NCBI GenBank assembly: GCA_963082975.1
Contig: OY720344.1
Coordinates: forward strand, 89,404,107-89,468,106
Direction of reading: 5' to 3'
Source: Labia minor
Taxonomy: Eukaryota > Arthropoda > Insecta > Dermaptera > Spongiphoridae
Length of the DNA: 64,000 nucleotides
The notes beneath the pieces were generated by a model. The model saw only the letters and a list, made by a program, of their open reading frames with translations, made no database searches and was not told the origin of the DNA. Each line of letters begins with the position of its first letter. Position 1 is the stretch's first letter. Of the stretch, positions 11,585-21,810 are shown piece after piece. The translations under genes were made by a program, and so were the position numbers.

Positions 11585-13704
11585 TCTTATCTTATTATGC
11601 TAGCTAAAATTGTATATATCTATATATATTTCTCTATATCTATAGCCATTGGTTCTCAAAAACCGCTCTAACGATTTTTTTCAAATTCACACTAGATATA
11701 GTATTTATATAGAAAAATTAAGTTTTATTGATCATATCTCTTGAAACATACAGCTTCATTATTTATTTCTTAATTAAAAATTATATATGGGTGACGTCAG
11801 AAATGGCATCCATTTTGAAATTTTACTCCCGCCTTTTTTTTAAAAGATATTGTATTAATATTTTTTTTATATTTAAAATATTTTAAAAATTTTTATTTAA
11901 TTTCGAAATAAAATTAAAATTATATATTTTAATAATATTTTATAATTATAAATTACGATAAATATATATCTTTCTTCCAATAAAAAAAAATATTCATGCA
12001 CTTAGAAACATACCTAATAATACATATTTATGTATTATTGAGGACCCCAGTTCCATTCATTTTAATCAGATTGATGCAATGATAATAATTGTAATAAATC
12101 AATTAAAAAATTGTATATCAGCTCGGTGTCCCAAGTATTAATATTATCAGCCAAACCCAATAATAATGAATTAATTTTTTTTAACTTAATTACCGAGCCG
12201 AGGCTCAGAGTCCCGGTATGATCTTAATATATTGTGAGAATTAGATAAATAATGTATAGAGAAAAAAATATTTAAAAATAGATATTTATTTAAATGAAAT
12301 AAAATTATTTAATTTACAGAATGAAAATGTCTACAATAATATCTAAGTATTTTTTCTTTATAATTTTACATTATAATAATACTAATTACAGTAGTTATAA
12401 TATATGGGGGAATTTTCAACTTTGACCGCCGATTTGACCATGTTCCCAAATGAATTTTACAAAACCAAGACCACACTTTACATTTACACATTTTAAACTC
12501 CAATCGAATCCAAAATCAAAATTTAAAAAATCGAGAAACAGACACACTGATATAATTAATTTGAAACATTTTAGGAAACAAATTTTGAATGGGTCATTTT
12601 TAGAAATCCCATTTAACAATTATAATAAATAATTAAAAAATTGTAAAATTTTTAAAGTATATAAAAATAAATTGTATAAATTGGTTAAAGGGTCGAGTGA
12701 TAGTTCGGTGTCCCAAATATATTTTATATTAACACGCCTACTTTTCTGTATAATAAAGATATAACGAATAATATTTTAATTTTTATATAACCAAGAAATC
12801 ATTTTTTCACTTAAAATATTGTTGTAAAGCCCAAATCTCCGATCCATATAACATCATCGACTGGGCCGTTACCTTAAGGAGTCTTCTCTTGCTCTGATTA
12901 GGGCCACCGGTATTTGCCATTAGTCTCGGAAAAATAATATTAAATTATATATAAATTTAAAAATTAGAATATTTGAATTTGTTTAAATTTTAACACATGT
13001 AATCAATCATATGCATAAAGAATAGACAATTTTGAAAATCAACTTGGTATAAAATTCAGAAAACAAAATACTGATATATAGAATATATCGACTATTCGAA
13101 TATAATTGAAACTCTTTCTCTCCCTCTATTTTAAATTTGAAAAAAGGGAGTGTTAAGACATTATTTTGCCTTATGTAACATGGATGGTTAAATGAATTGG
13201 GCTCCCTACCTCCCTGAGAAATTTCCACTAAAAATGTTTATAATATTTTATTTTAGTTTATTAAATCAAACTATTATTTTTTATTTCAATATTTTTAATG
13301 TTAATACAATAATTTTTATTTTATAATCTATAAAATAATTTAATTATTTTTAAAAACAACGGTCTTCAATTACAATTTTTTTACTCTCTACTGACTGTTC
13401 ATTTCATAACTGAAAATAGTGTCGAATAGAAATAGACGATATTACTTGAATTAATCTTATTATGCTAGCTAAAATTGTTTGTTTGTATTATTGAGGTCCC
13501 CAGTTCAATTCATTTTAATCAGATTGATGCAATGATGCAACATTTAATAATTGTAATAAATAATTAAAGAATTATATATTAACATTTTTTAAAGGGTCGA
13601 GCGACAGCTCGGTATCCCAGGTATTAATATTACCAGCCAAACCCAATAATAATGAATCATTTTTTTTAACTTAAGTACCGAGCCGAGGCTCGGGGTCCCG
13701 GTAC
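11585..13704 (+). mobile_element. Family C composite, copy P (two C units around an RT relic)
   Basis: This 2.1-kb block is repeated in inverted orientation at 40881-43350. It has two direct C units (11585-12218 and 13453-13704). Each begins TCTTATTATGCTAGCTAAAA and ends with a GC-rich hairpin TACCGAGCCGAGGCTC plus GGTCCCGGTA. The central 1.2 kb carries a non-LTR reverse-transcriptase relic at 12821-12932. The unit ends are not LTR-like (no TG...CA) and no primer-binding site was seen. Whether the composite moves as a unit or was copied by a DNA duplication cannot be decided here. Confidence 0.65.
12821..12932 (-). pseudogene. Non-LTR retrotransposon reverse-transcriptase fragment
   Basis: The minus strand translates as RLMANTGGPNQSKRRLLK followed by VTAQSMMLYGSEIWALQ. 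This is the conserved segment downstream of the RT catalytic core in R1/Jockey-type LINE proteins (pattern LMPNxGGP...RRLL...LLYGxxIW). Only about 35 codons are recognisable and both flanks are AT-rich, so it is a dead scrap. A close copy lies at 41641-41762. The motif is strong, but the clade is uncertain. Confidence 0.75.
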
Positions 13705-14267
13705 TTAAAATTAAAATAAGTATCTATCACTGTTTATTATTTATTTTATTTAAAATAAAAAAATTAAATTTTAATTTTTTCTAAAATAAATGAAACATAG
13801 ATAAGAGGGTAATTAATGTCAGGTGACCCCGAAATGGACAAACTTTTAAAATAAAAAAAAAACGATATATTATAATAATTAATATTGAAATGAGGTAACA
13901 AATTTATGGATACCCTGTATCATTTAAATAATTATATAAACATGAAAAATGTATATCTCAAAAAATAGAATAAAAATTAATTATATCTACCATATATTTG
14001 CTAATTGGCGTTTATTAATAAAGTATGTACATATAAAGGGTTTTGAATTTGTTATTTTTTTATTATTATTTTCTCATATTAAAAAAACATAAATATATAT
14101 GAGTAGAAAACCAAATAATAAAATGAAATGAGCTTTTAAATATTTATCAAATTGATGTTTCGACAACATTAATTCAGTCTATCTCACAAGATGAATAAAT
14201 CCATTTTTTTTTTTATTTTATTTTTTTTTTTTTTGAATTTCAATAAAAGATATATATAAATTAAGTT
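13705..14267. other. AT-rich DNA, no gene seen
   Basis: Low complexity with long T runs near 14200-14235. No repeat family of this window is present. Confidence 0.5.
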
Positions 14268-14880
14268 AAATAAACTGGAGTGTCTCCACTCGACTATCTC
14301 GCAATTTGAATTTGATTAAATGACATATATTATATTTAAATTGTTTTTTTTTTGACCACGACGTCTCAAACATGAGACTTACGAAAACGAAGAGATATTT
14401 AAATTAAATTTAATTAATTAATTATAAATTAAAATCAATAAATAATATTTATTAAACCAGCGCGTGTTTGGCTCTTTGTTGATGGCGCCTCGACACGTGC
14501 TGGCGCGTGATTTGGAGTCTTAAAAAATTAATTTCGGAACTTTCAGCGATTCAATCAAGCTGAAATTCTATATATAGCAATTTTATACAATTTTTAATCA
14601 TGTGAAAAACTATCAAACATATATCTTTATTTTTAAGGTCACTTTAGAGGAAAAAAAATCAAAACGTTGTAGGTAATGACCCTCTTCCGGTTGGCTACAT
14701 TTCTCAAAAGTTGATAGAAAACTACAAATCTTGAATAATGCCCATGTACCATATTTGATGATTCTAGCTCAAACCGTTTTTGCGTAATCTTGTTTACATA
14801 CACACACACTGACATTTTTCTCAACCTTAGTGAAAATGAATCAGGGGCTTTCAAAACGTATAAAAACATGATAGTAAAAA
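14268..14880 (-). mobile_element. Family A HINE-like copy with a nested insertion
   Basis: All blocks of family A are present in minus orientation. The 5' inverted-repeat hairpin block is deleted down to TTTTTACTAT. The copy is interrupted at 14343-14394 by a 52-bp retroposed scrap. The microsatellite is short here (ACACACACAC). Confidence 0.75.
14343..14394 (-). mobile_element. 52-bp retroposed insertion with 11-bp target duplication
   Basis: The direct repeats ATATTTAAATT (14332-14342 and 14395-14405) flank a 52-bp insert. On the minus strand the insert ends in an A run preceded by a small hairpin (GTCTCAtgttTGAGAC). A target duplication plus an A tail is the signature of LINE-machinery retroposition. 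The insert is presumably the 3' end of an unidentified LINE or SINE. The duplicated bases occur once in intact family A copies, which confirms the insertion. Confidence 0.7.
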
Positions 14881-15645
14881 TATGAATACATATAATAACA
14901 ATTAATATTATTATAATTATATAAATGTTGTATTCAATTGTAATTTCATGTTTAGTTTTCAAGTTATTCTAAGTAAATTAATTAAAAATATTACAATTTA
15001 ACATTTAATTTTCAATATAGAGTCTTTTTGAATCAACTGAGCTTCTTTTTACTATATTTAAAGAAAATGATATAGAATAATTAAATTGTATCTTATATAT
15101 TTGTTAATTAGCGTTTATTAAAATATTCCGATTTGGATTCGCCGAAAGGAGAAGATAGAATAAGGAATGTTCTTTCCTTACAGATGATATTCAAAGCCTG
15201 GAGGCCAATTGTAATAATCCAATTAAAAAAAACAAAGGAAATTCGTTCTAAATATCAAGAGAAATGAACAAAACCGATAACAGAAATAACTTTGTTCGAA
15301 TTCTAAATTTTAATTCATAATCAGAGTAGAATTAATGAAATCTTTGTGAAAATGGAATCTGTAAAAGGATTATATTTGGTCTAATAAATAAATTTTAGTT
15401 GATCTCTTCTAATCCCTCTTTTTTGGACATTAAACCTAAAAAAACATAAATCTAATGAGTTTTATAAGCAAATTTAATATTTAATATTAAATTGAACCAT
15501 TTAGTAAATTGAGATTTGTGATTTAAATAATAAATAATCATTGGGCGTTGAAAATTTAGAGAAATAAAAATTTAGTTTCCAATTATCTTAATACTGCGTT
15601 GATTATGTTAAAAGAAATTCTGCTTGTATCGTATCGAAATAAATT
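14881..15645. other. AT-rich DNA, no gene seen
   Basis: No repeat family of this window and no convincing frame. Confidence 0.45.
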
Positions 15646-15900
15646 CTATTTATCTACTTGAATGACTCTCAAATGGCTTTCTACTAACGTGCCTTGAACC
15701 TGAACTTAGTTCACTTGAGAAAACCGCACCCCGAGCGAGAATCCTTCTGTGGTTTTGTGTCGGTAAACTCGAACAGACATTGACCGTTGTGATCAGAGAA
15801 AAAAAGGACTTAGCCCTTGTCGACGTTGTTGTTTGTAACAAAAGGTTTATCAAAGAAATAAACTCCATCGGTTAAGTGAAATTCAATCTGACCTTTGACT
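15646..15900 (-). other. GC-richer island with minus-strand ORF
   Basis: A 72-codon minus-strand frame (15650-15868; LPTQNHRRILARGAVFSS in its middle) lies in a GC-richer island, with a pyrimidine tract on the minus strand around 15800. No domain is recognised. A terminal exon and chance openness in a GC-richer patch are both possible. Confidence 0.25.
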
Positions 15901-16036
15901 TTTCAATAAAATGTTGTTTCTCTCTTTCTCTTTTTTTTTACTTTATTCTTTCTCTGACTAAGAGAAAATACCAATTGAAAAATTGAATATTTTTATAAAA
16001 AAATTAAATTAAATTAAGTGACTCCAATAATATTAA

Positions 16037-16584
16037 AATAAGTTGACCTCTGGCCAGGTCCGAACCGAATATTTTTAATTTTATTTTATTTATAATATAT
16101 ATGTAAGACCAGGCTGTGACGTCATGAATGGCTGGATGAAGTCATATAATTTTAAATTAAGAAAGAAACTAATAAAGATGATTTTCTCGAGAATAAAACC
16201 ACCACAAAGTGCATGATTCGTGGTGATATGTTAAAAATCTCCTCATGTGAAATTTGGTGTGAAAATAACCCTTCCCTTCCTATCGTCTATCGCTAATACT
16301 ACCACTTCCGGTTTCCGGATTTGCACCAAAAGTTGATCAATTCATCCCACTGATGCATTAAGTAAATTAAATATACCAAAGTTCATCAAAATCCGTTGAG
16401 CCGTTCAGGCTGTACACGTCTATACGGACGGACGGACAGACGGACAGACGGACGGACAGACATCATGCTAAAAATACTTTTTTCTGTTAAGAAAATGCAT
16501 GATTCGTGGAGATATGTAAAAATCTCCACATGTGAAATTTGGTGTGAAAACAATACCTCCTTTACTATCGTCGGTCTGTAAAAA
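16037..16584 (-). mobile_element. Family B HINE-like element, internally deleted
   Basis: On the minus strand it starts TTTTTACAGACCGACGATAG and has a GTCC/GTCT core (16424-16462). It keeps the CTGAACGGCTCAACGG and CCGGAAACCGG blocks and the second GATAGGAAGGGAAGGG block. It ends with the GACCTGGCCAGAGGTC hairpin and AACTTATT. Part of the 3' inverted-repeat region (after GGTTCGG) is deleted. Short ORFs over it are shadows of the simple repeat. Confidence 0.8.
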
Positions 16585-16816
16585 TATATATGATAGTGGT
16601 GCTTTTGAACTCGAAAGTCCATACACACAACAATTAAATTCCTTTAACTTTAAAGCTTATTCTGAACTTACTCGTTGCCTATTTCCTACCAATTCCACCA
16701 CGTTCCATTTTATATTGAATGTCCAGCGCATTCTATATAAGTCCACTAACCTAACCTCTCTTTTCTCATTTGGTTTTCCAAAAGCAAATTCCTTTCTTCA
16801 CCTATTTGCACCACAC

Positions 16817-16849
<33 letters not shown>

Positions 16850-18266
16850 AAAAAATTATTTTTTGAATTTTTTTATTAATAAGAAACTTTTAAAATAAAA
16901 CCTTTGAATCTTACAATGTAATAGTAAAACAAAAATGGTCCATTTAAAACTTATTTATAAAATTAAATATGGTGATAGACAGTTACCTCCTGGTGTTTAT
17001 AACAAATGAGAATGGCTAATATAAATTTAAGTGATATGGACCCGATTAAGATGGAGGTGAATGTCATTTTAAACTAAATAATGTGAAAGGTCGGGTGATT
17101 TATAGCTTTTACTCCTCGAAAAGGTTAGCGATAAAGATAAATATAATAGAACCACCTATAAAAATGGTAACCAGTAGTTAATATAAAATTCAATCTAGAA
17201 TTGAATATTACATGCTGAAAATCAACTTTATCAATGAAAAAATTTTGCAAACTAGAATGTCAAATGTTAGAAAATCAAATTGAATGGAAATAAATTTAGG
17301 TTGGTATATATATTATTTATGATAAATGTCTTAATAGTAGTCAGATATTAGTTTAATAAAGTATTTATATTCCATTTATTATTTTTATGATATAATTAAT
17401 TATTAATATTTAAGTAATTATTAAATTTTATTATTGGAATTTTCATACCTCATTAATCTTTAAAAGTTAATTATTTAAACTTCAGAGAATTTTGAGAAAC
17501 ATTATCCAGTATTTAAAGGCCTATTATCCTTCTTTCCGGAAAATTAGTTTTCCCATAAATATAAAAATCAATTATTCCTTTTAAAAAGAAATTTTAAAAA
17601 TCAATATGTTTTTATAAATAGCTAAATATTATAGAATTAAAAATTTGAGATTATATCTATCCAACAACACTTCATATTGTTCATTTAAAAGATAATATTC
17701 CTTGGTATTGGTTCAATAATTGGAAATTGTGAAATAATTAAATGAATTGGTCCATTAAACATTATTACACAATTTGAAAACCCGTTAAAAAGTTAATTTT
17801 AATCTAATTTACTTGTATGTATCATAAAAAATACTGTTTTATAAAGGGCGAGCATGAGATTTTCACTTTTTTTTTTTATTATTATTATTTTAGAACAGGG
17901 TATATTTTAATAAGTCTATGCATAAATTTCTAATTATAAAATTATTTAATGAAAACAAGAAATACATTCAACATTATAAATAGCTATAATTTCAAAACAA
18001 GACAGGTACATGTATTTTAATTATTATTAAATGGAAGAAGCATTCCCAAAGTTCCAGAACTTACAAATGTTTAACGTTTCATTTTGTAATGTATAAAGCA
18101 CATGTTTCTGTCTGTTTATGGAAATACAACCATTAGTAATGTTAAAACTAAACATCAGTTATGATTTCTATATCCATCACAAATAATATATTAATAGATA
18201 GTACGTTAAAAAACTTCTGAACTCTGTGAATTGAAAAGAGAATTTATTATAAATGTTTTATATGTA
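16585..18266. other. AT-rich DNA, no gene seen
   Basis: It contains a CT/AT simple repeat at 16816-16847 and an otherwise featureless A+T sequence. A 115-codon frame at 16532-16879 is made of family B and simple-repeat sequence and is not a gene. Confidence 0.45.
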
Positions 18267-18420
18267 CTAGCTTATCAGCTCTGCACCCTGTACCCCCGAT
18301 GTAATGCATAGTAATTTGTTGAAAGTCCGTATGCGAAAGGTTTTAATTCATTTTAATTAAATCAGAATATTTTCTCTATTATTTGGATCGTCGTTTTCAC
18401 TCAACTTGGCAAATTGCACA
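18267..18420 (-). mobile_element. Helitron 3' end, terminal hairpin lost
   Basis: Read on the minus strand, the segment contains ACTTTCAACAAATTACTATG, then GGGGGTACAGGG, and ends AGCTGATAAGCTAG|T. This parallels the end at 31690-31844. The CTAG|T junction is the Helitron 3' terminus. Compared with the 31844 copy, about 30 bp holding the GC-rich hairpin are missing. The upstream boundary of the element is not visible. Confidence 0.6.
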
Positions 18421-19853
18421 ATTTTTCAAAATATAAATTTATATATATATAAAAAATATTACTTAATTTGTTTTAGAAAATATTAAATAATCAGGAGTAA
18501 TATTCAATTTAATTTAATTTTACATTTAATATTATAGAATATTAGAATTTTAAAATTATAAAATTATTTTTATGGAAATTTCTAGAATTATTATTTTTAT
18601 ATTGAAGGTCAACTTCTTAACTGAGCCACCAGAGGCGCCACGTGGAAAATATTAAGTGGCTATAATATTTCTGCAACCTGCAGCAACATTTATAATTCTG
18701 TAAATGAGTAATAAAGGGAGATACAGTATTTTTTCCAGGATTGAGGATCGACAGTAATATAGGATGTCGATCATAGGACTATATAGGACATTTATTATTT
18801 TTACTCTGTCAAAGTAAAAGAATAATATTTAGTTATTAGCATACCAAAATAATTATAATATAGATATGTATATAGCAGCTGGAAATTAAATATAAATATC
18901 ATTGTATTATATATAAGAGATAAATCTCTTACTCTCAGCAAATACTTTTCTTGCTTTATTTTAAAGCAATGAATTATCCATTAATTCTAAACAATGAATT
19001 ATTTCTTTTAGTTAATTTAAAAATATTTGTAATTCAACAATTATGTATACATATTTTTTTCTTTTTAAAATAAATTAAATAAATGATTGAAAAGAGACAA
19101 CCTAACTAACAAGCCATTAAAGTAATAAAAGAATTTTAACACTCACAGACAACATTCTATTGGTATAGAGTCCAAATAAGGGTATGATTTTCAAAATGGT
19201 AAATAAATAAATAAATAAATAAATAAATTGAAAATAAAACGAATAAGTGCCAAAATATAGTGAATTTCCGAGCTATCCCGTCGAGGTGGATGATGTCATG
19301 TGGATGATAACAGAAAATGTGTAAATTTATTTAATCATGACAGAGAGAAAGAATTTTAATGATTTCAAGTTTTCAGGTTTTCATTCTATAATTTTTACAA
19401 TTTTATATTATTATTTACATCAAAAACAAAAATAAAACATGTTAAATACACTCAATCAACTGATACTTTTATTTGGATTATTCATATAAAATTAAACAGT
19501 TCTTTGATTATTCAAGCTGGTAATTCAGAAATAACGTAAAACCTTATAATCAATACATTTATTTAGATAAAAGAATCATCATCATTTAGTTATTTACTAG
19601 AAAATAAACGGGTGTTTTGAGGTTATTTTTACGTGAGAAAACTATATATTAGTTTAAAAAGATAAACATTTATATCAAATAGTACATAATTATCATTTTT
19701 AAAGAATTAAATTGACTTTTATATTAATATAATAATCATAATAATTATAATAAATAAAAAATATATTATTTTAATTTCAATATTTCAACAATGCCATCTT
19801 CAGACTGATGGCGCCCCTTGAGTACAAACTGAATCCGTCACTAATTAGTATTA
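18421..19853. other. AT-rich DNA with small hairpin and (AAAT)n
   Basis: It holds a perfect 8-bp stem-loop GATCGACA/TGTCGATC at 18746-18772 and an (AAAT)n run at about 19198-19229. No gene is seen. Confidence 0.45.
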
Positions 19854-19861
19854 CCTATAGA

Positions 19862-20073
19862 TAGGGTGACCAAACGTCCCGTTTTTACAGGATTGTCCCG
19901 TTTTTAGGCGCTCTGTCCAGGCGTCCCGAAAAAAGTCTTCCGGACAGCCTATTGTCCCGTTTGTTTAATATTTAGGACAATTTGTATTTTTTTCAAAATT
20001 TTTTCAATTTGGTTCTAAAAAAAAAGGTAAACCGTTTGTCCCGGTTTGGTGTTTTCGAAATATGGTCACTCTA
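19862..20073. mobile_element. hAT-type MITE with 8-bp target duplication
   Basis: The element starts TAGGGTGACCAAACGTCCCG and ends ATATGGTCACTCTA (imperfect terminal inverted repeats). It is flanked by CCTATAGA at 19854-19861 and 20074-20081. An 8-bp duplication is the hAT hallmark. The TAGGGTGACCA end is a widespread animal MITE type. Several internal TGTCCCG repeats are seen. Non-coding. Confidence 0.8.
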
Positions 20074-20376
20074 CCTATAGAAAATAATGGAGTATCTACA
20101 TTTAACTATGTTAATTAACTATGTGTGAATGACAATTATTTTGTTTCTTATTTATTCTTTATTTGATTTGATAAAAACTCGTATATGAACAGTGGCGGAT
20201 TAAGTTGATTGGGAGCCCCGGGCGGTAAATGAAATGGGCCCTCTGTTATTTATAATTATAATTGAAAGACAAATTTTGTTTATATTATAATTTAGACTGT
20301 TTTATACTTACATATATAGTACTTATGTAAAAAATACATAAATTTTACTGTGGTCGCCGAGACCCAAAATTGATTA

Positions 20377-20830
20377 TTTTTACTTTCCCGCATACTTCGT
20401 ATAAGGGAAGTATTGGAATCGTCAAAAATTTCGACTTGGAGATTTCGATAGATCTTGACGTTTTAGACCTCCCTGAGTCGGAAAATACCATTTTTGGAAT
20501 TATGTCTGTGTGTGTGTATGTATGTATGTATGTAATGTCTGTAAGCAAATTTACTCAAAAACTAATCAAGCTAGGACTTCGAAATTTGGTACACCGATAT
20601 TATTCACAGTTTGTAGATTTCTATCAAAATTTCGTCAAAATCGGTTAACCGGAAGTGGTACTTTACCTACAATGGTTGCGTTTACCTTTCAAGTAAAGTA
20701 CCAGTTTGCTTCGAGATATTTGCTTCATATTTTGTATATAGATTTAAAAATATGAAAAAAATTCAGATACCAAATTTCATCATGATCTGACTACCGGAAG
20801 TGACATTTTACCTATACAAGTAGCGTTTCT
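20377..20830 (+). mobile_element. Family D HINE-like element, 3' side interrupted
   Basis: It starts TTTTTACTTTCCCGCATAC. The order is then GAGATTTCGATAG, TCCCTGAGTC, a TGTG/TATG simple repeat, AAATTTGGTACACC and CCGGAAGTGG. This is the same block order as family A with diverged sequence. The 48-bp stretch 20656-20703 forms a perfect 11-bp stem (TGGTACTTTAC/GTAAAGTACCA). The copy is cut at 20830 by family B. A D-like AACCGGAAGTAGCAC block follows family B at 21374. Confidence 0.65.
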
Positions 20831-21373
20831 TTTTTACCGACCGACGATAGTAAGGGAGGTATTGTTTTTACACCAAATTTCACCTATGGATATTTTTAGG
20901 TACATATCTCCACGAATCATGCATTTTCTTAACAGAAAAAAGTATTTTTAGCATGATGTCTGTCCGCCCGTTCGTCCGTCTGTCCGTCCGTCCGTATAGA
21001 TGTGTACAACCTGAACGGCTCAACGGATTTTGATGAAATTTGGTATATTTACTTAATGCATCAATGGGATGAATTGATCAACTTTTGGTGCAAATCCGGA
21101 AACTGGAAGTGCTAGTATTGCCGATCGAAGAGAGGAAGTGAAGGGTTATTTTCATATCAAATTTCACGTGAGGACATATCTCCACGTGTTATGCACTTTG
21201 TATTGGTTTTATCCTCGAGAAAAATCATCTTCATTAGTTTTTTCTTAATTTAAAATTATATGACGTCACCCAGCACTTCATGACGTCACAGCCAGCCCTT
21301 ATATATTATAAATAAAATAAAATTAAAAATATTTATATTATATCCATATCTGTTTTTTTACATTTAAAATATC
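20831..21373 (+). mobile_element. Family B HINE-like element, 3' truncated
   Basis: It begins TTTTTACCGACCGACGATAG and carries a GTCC-type core at 20960-20998. The CTGAACGGCTCAACGG block, both tandem half-repeats (diverged second half at 21120) and the TGACGTCA-containing segment are recognisable. The 3' inverted repeat and hairpin are missing. It is inserted in family D. Confidence 0.75.
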
Positions 21374-21389
21374 AGTTAACCGGAAGTAG

Positions 21390-21465
21390 CACTTTATTCT
21401 ATATATATATATATATAAATATATATATATATAAATATATAAATGTTATATATATATATAAATGT
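21390..21465. repeat. AT dinucleotide-rich simple repeat
   Basis: Alternating TA tracts broken by AAATA, just downstream of the D/B nest. Similar tracts occur at 23812-23872, 38783-38807 and 50222-50252. Confidence 0.7.
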
Positions 21466-21810
21466 TACCAAATATCAAATTTGACACCAATAAACTAATA
21501 CGAACTGGCTCTTTATCAATACCAAGTTTACACATTCTAAATATTCATTTACAACTCTTTATACCTATTTATATACGGGAAAGTCTAGGGGAGGACACTC
21601 CCGATTATTTCTTAAGTTAGTTGGGGTTCAAACATGACCGAATAAAGATCTGTTGTTCAATAAAGATCTGTATCAAGAATAACTTCTTTTATTTAAACTC
21701 CGATTATCCATAAACTCAACAGTTTTTTTAAATTTTTTTTAAGGAAATATTTTTATTTAGGTTTCGGTGGGCCCCTCGGGCTGGTGGGCCCCGGGCGACC
21801 GCCCGGCGTT

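Larger units (their letters stand above)
20190..21810. mobile_element. hAT-like MITE carrying nested D and B copies
   Basis: The left end CAGTGGCGGATTAAG with GAGCCCCGGGCGG after it, and a right part with GGTGGGCCCCGGGCG ending near 21810, match the common hAT MITE type built on CAGTGGCGGATTAA. The right tip is eroded, so no target duplication can be read. Nearly all of the interior (20377-21373) is made of family D and B insertions. Confidence 0.5.

Noticed and set aside
11585-13704. LTR retrotransposon with C units as LTRs
   Set aside because: No TG...CA ends, no primer-binding site or polypurine tract, and the internal relic is non-LTR-type RT.
14639-14962. 107-codon minus-strand ORF
   Set aside because: It is composed of family A repeat plus AT-rich flank. 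A similar peptide occurs at 49662.
16386-16879. ORFs of 61-115 codons on both strands
   Set aside because: They read the GTCC/GTCT core of family B and adjacent simple sequence; the peptides recur wherever family B occurs (44661, 56000).
20345-20755. Three overlapping ORFs around a TGTG/TATG tract
   Set aside because: They lie entirely within family D repeat sequence.
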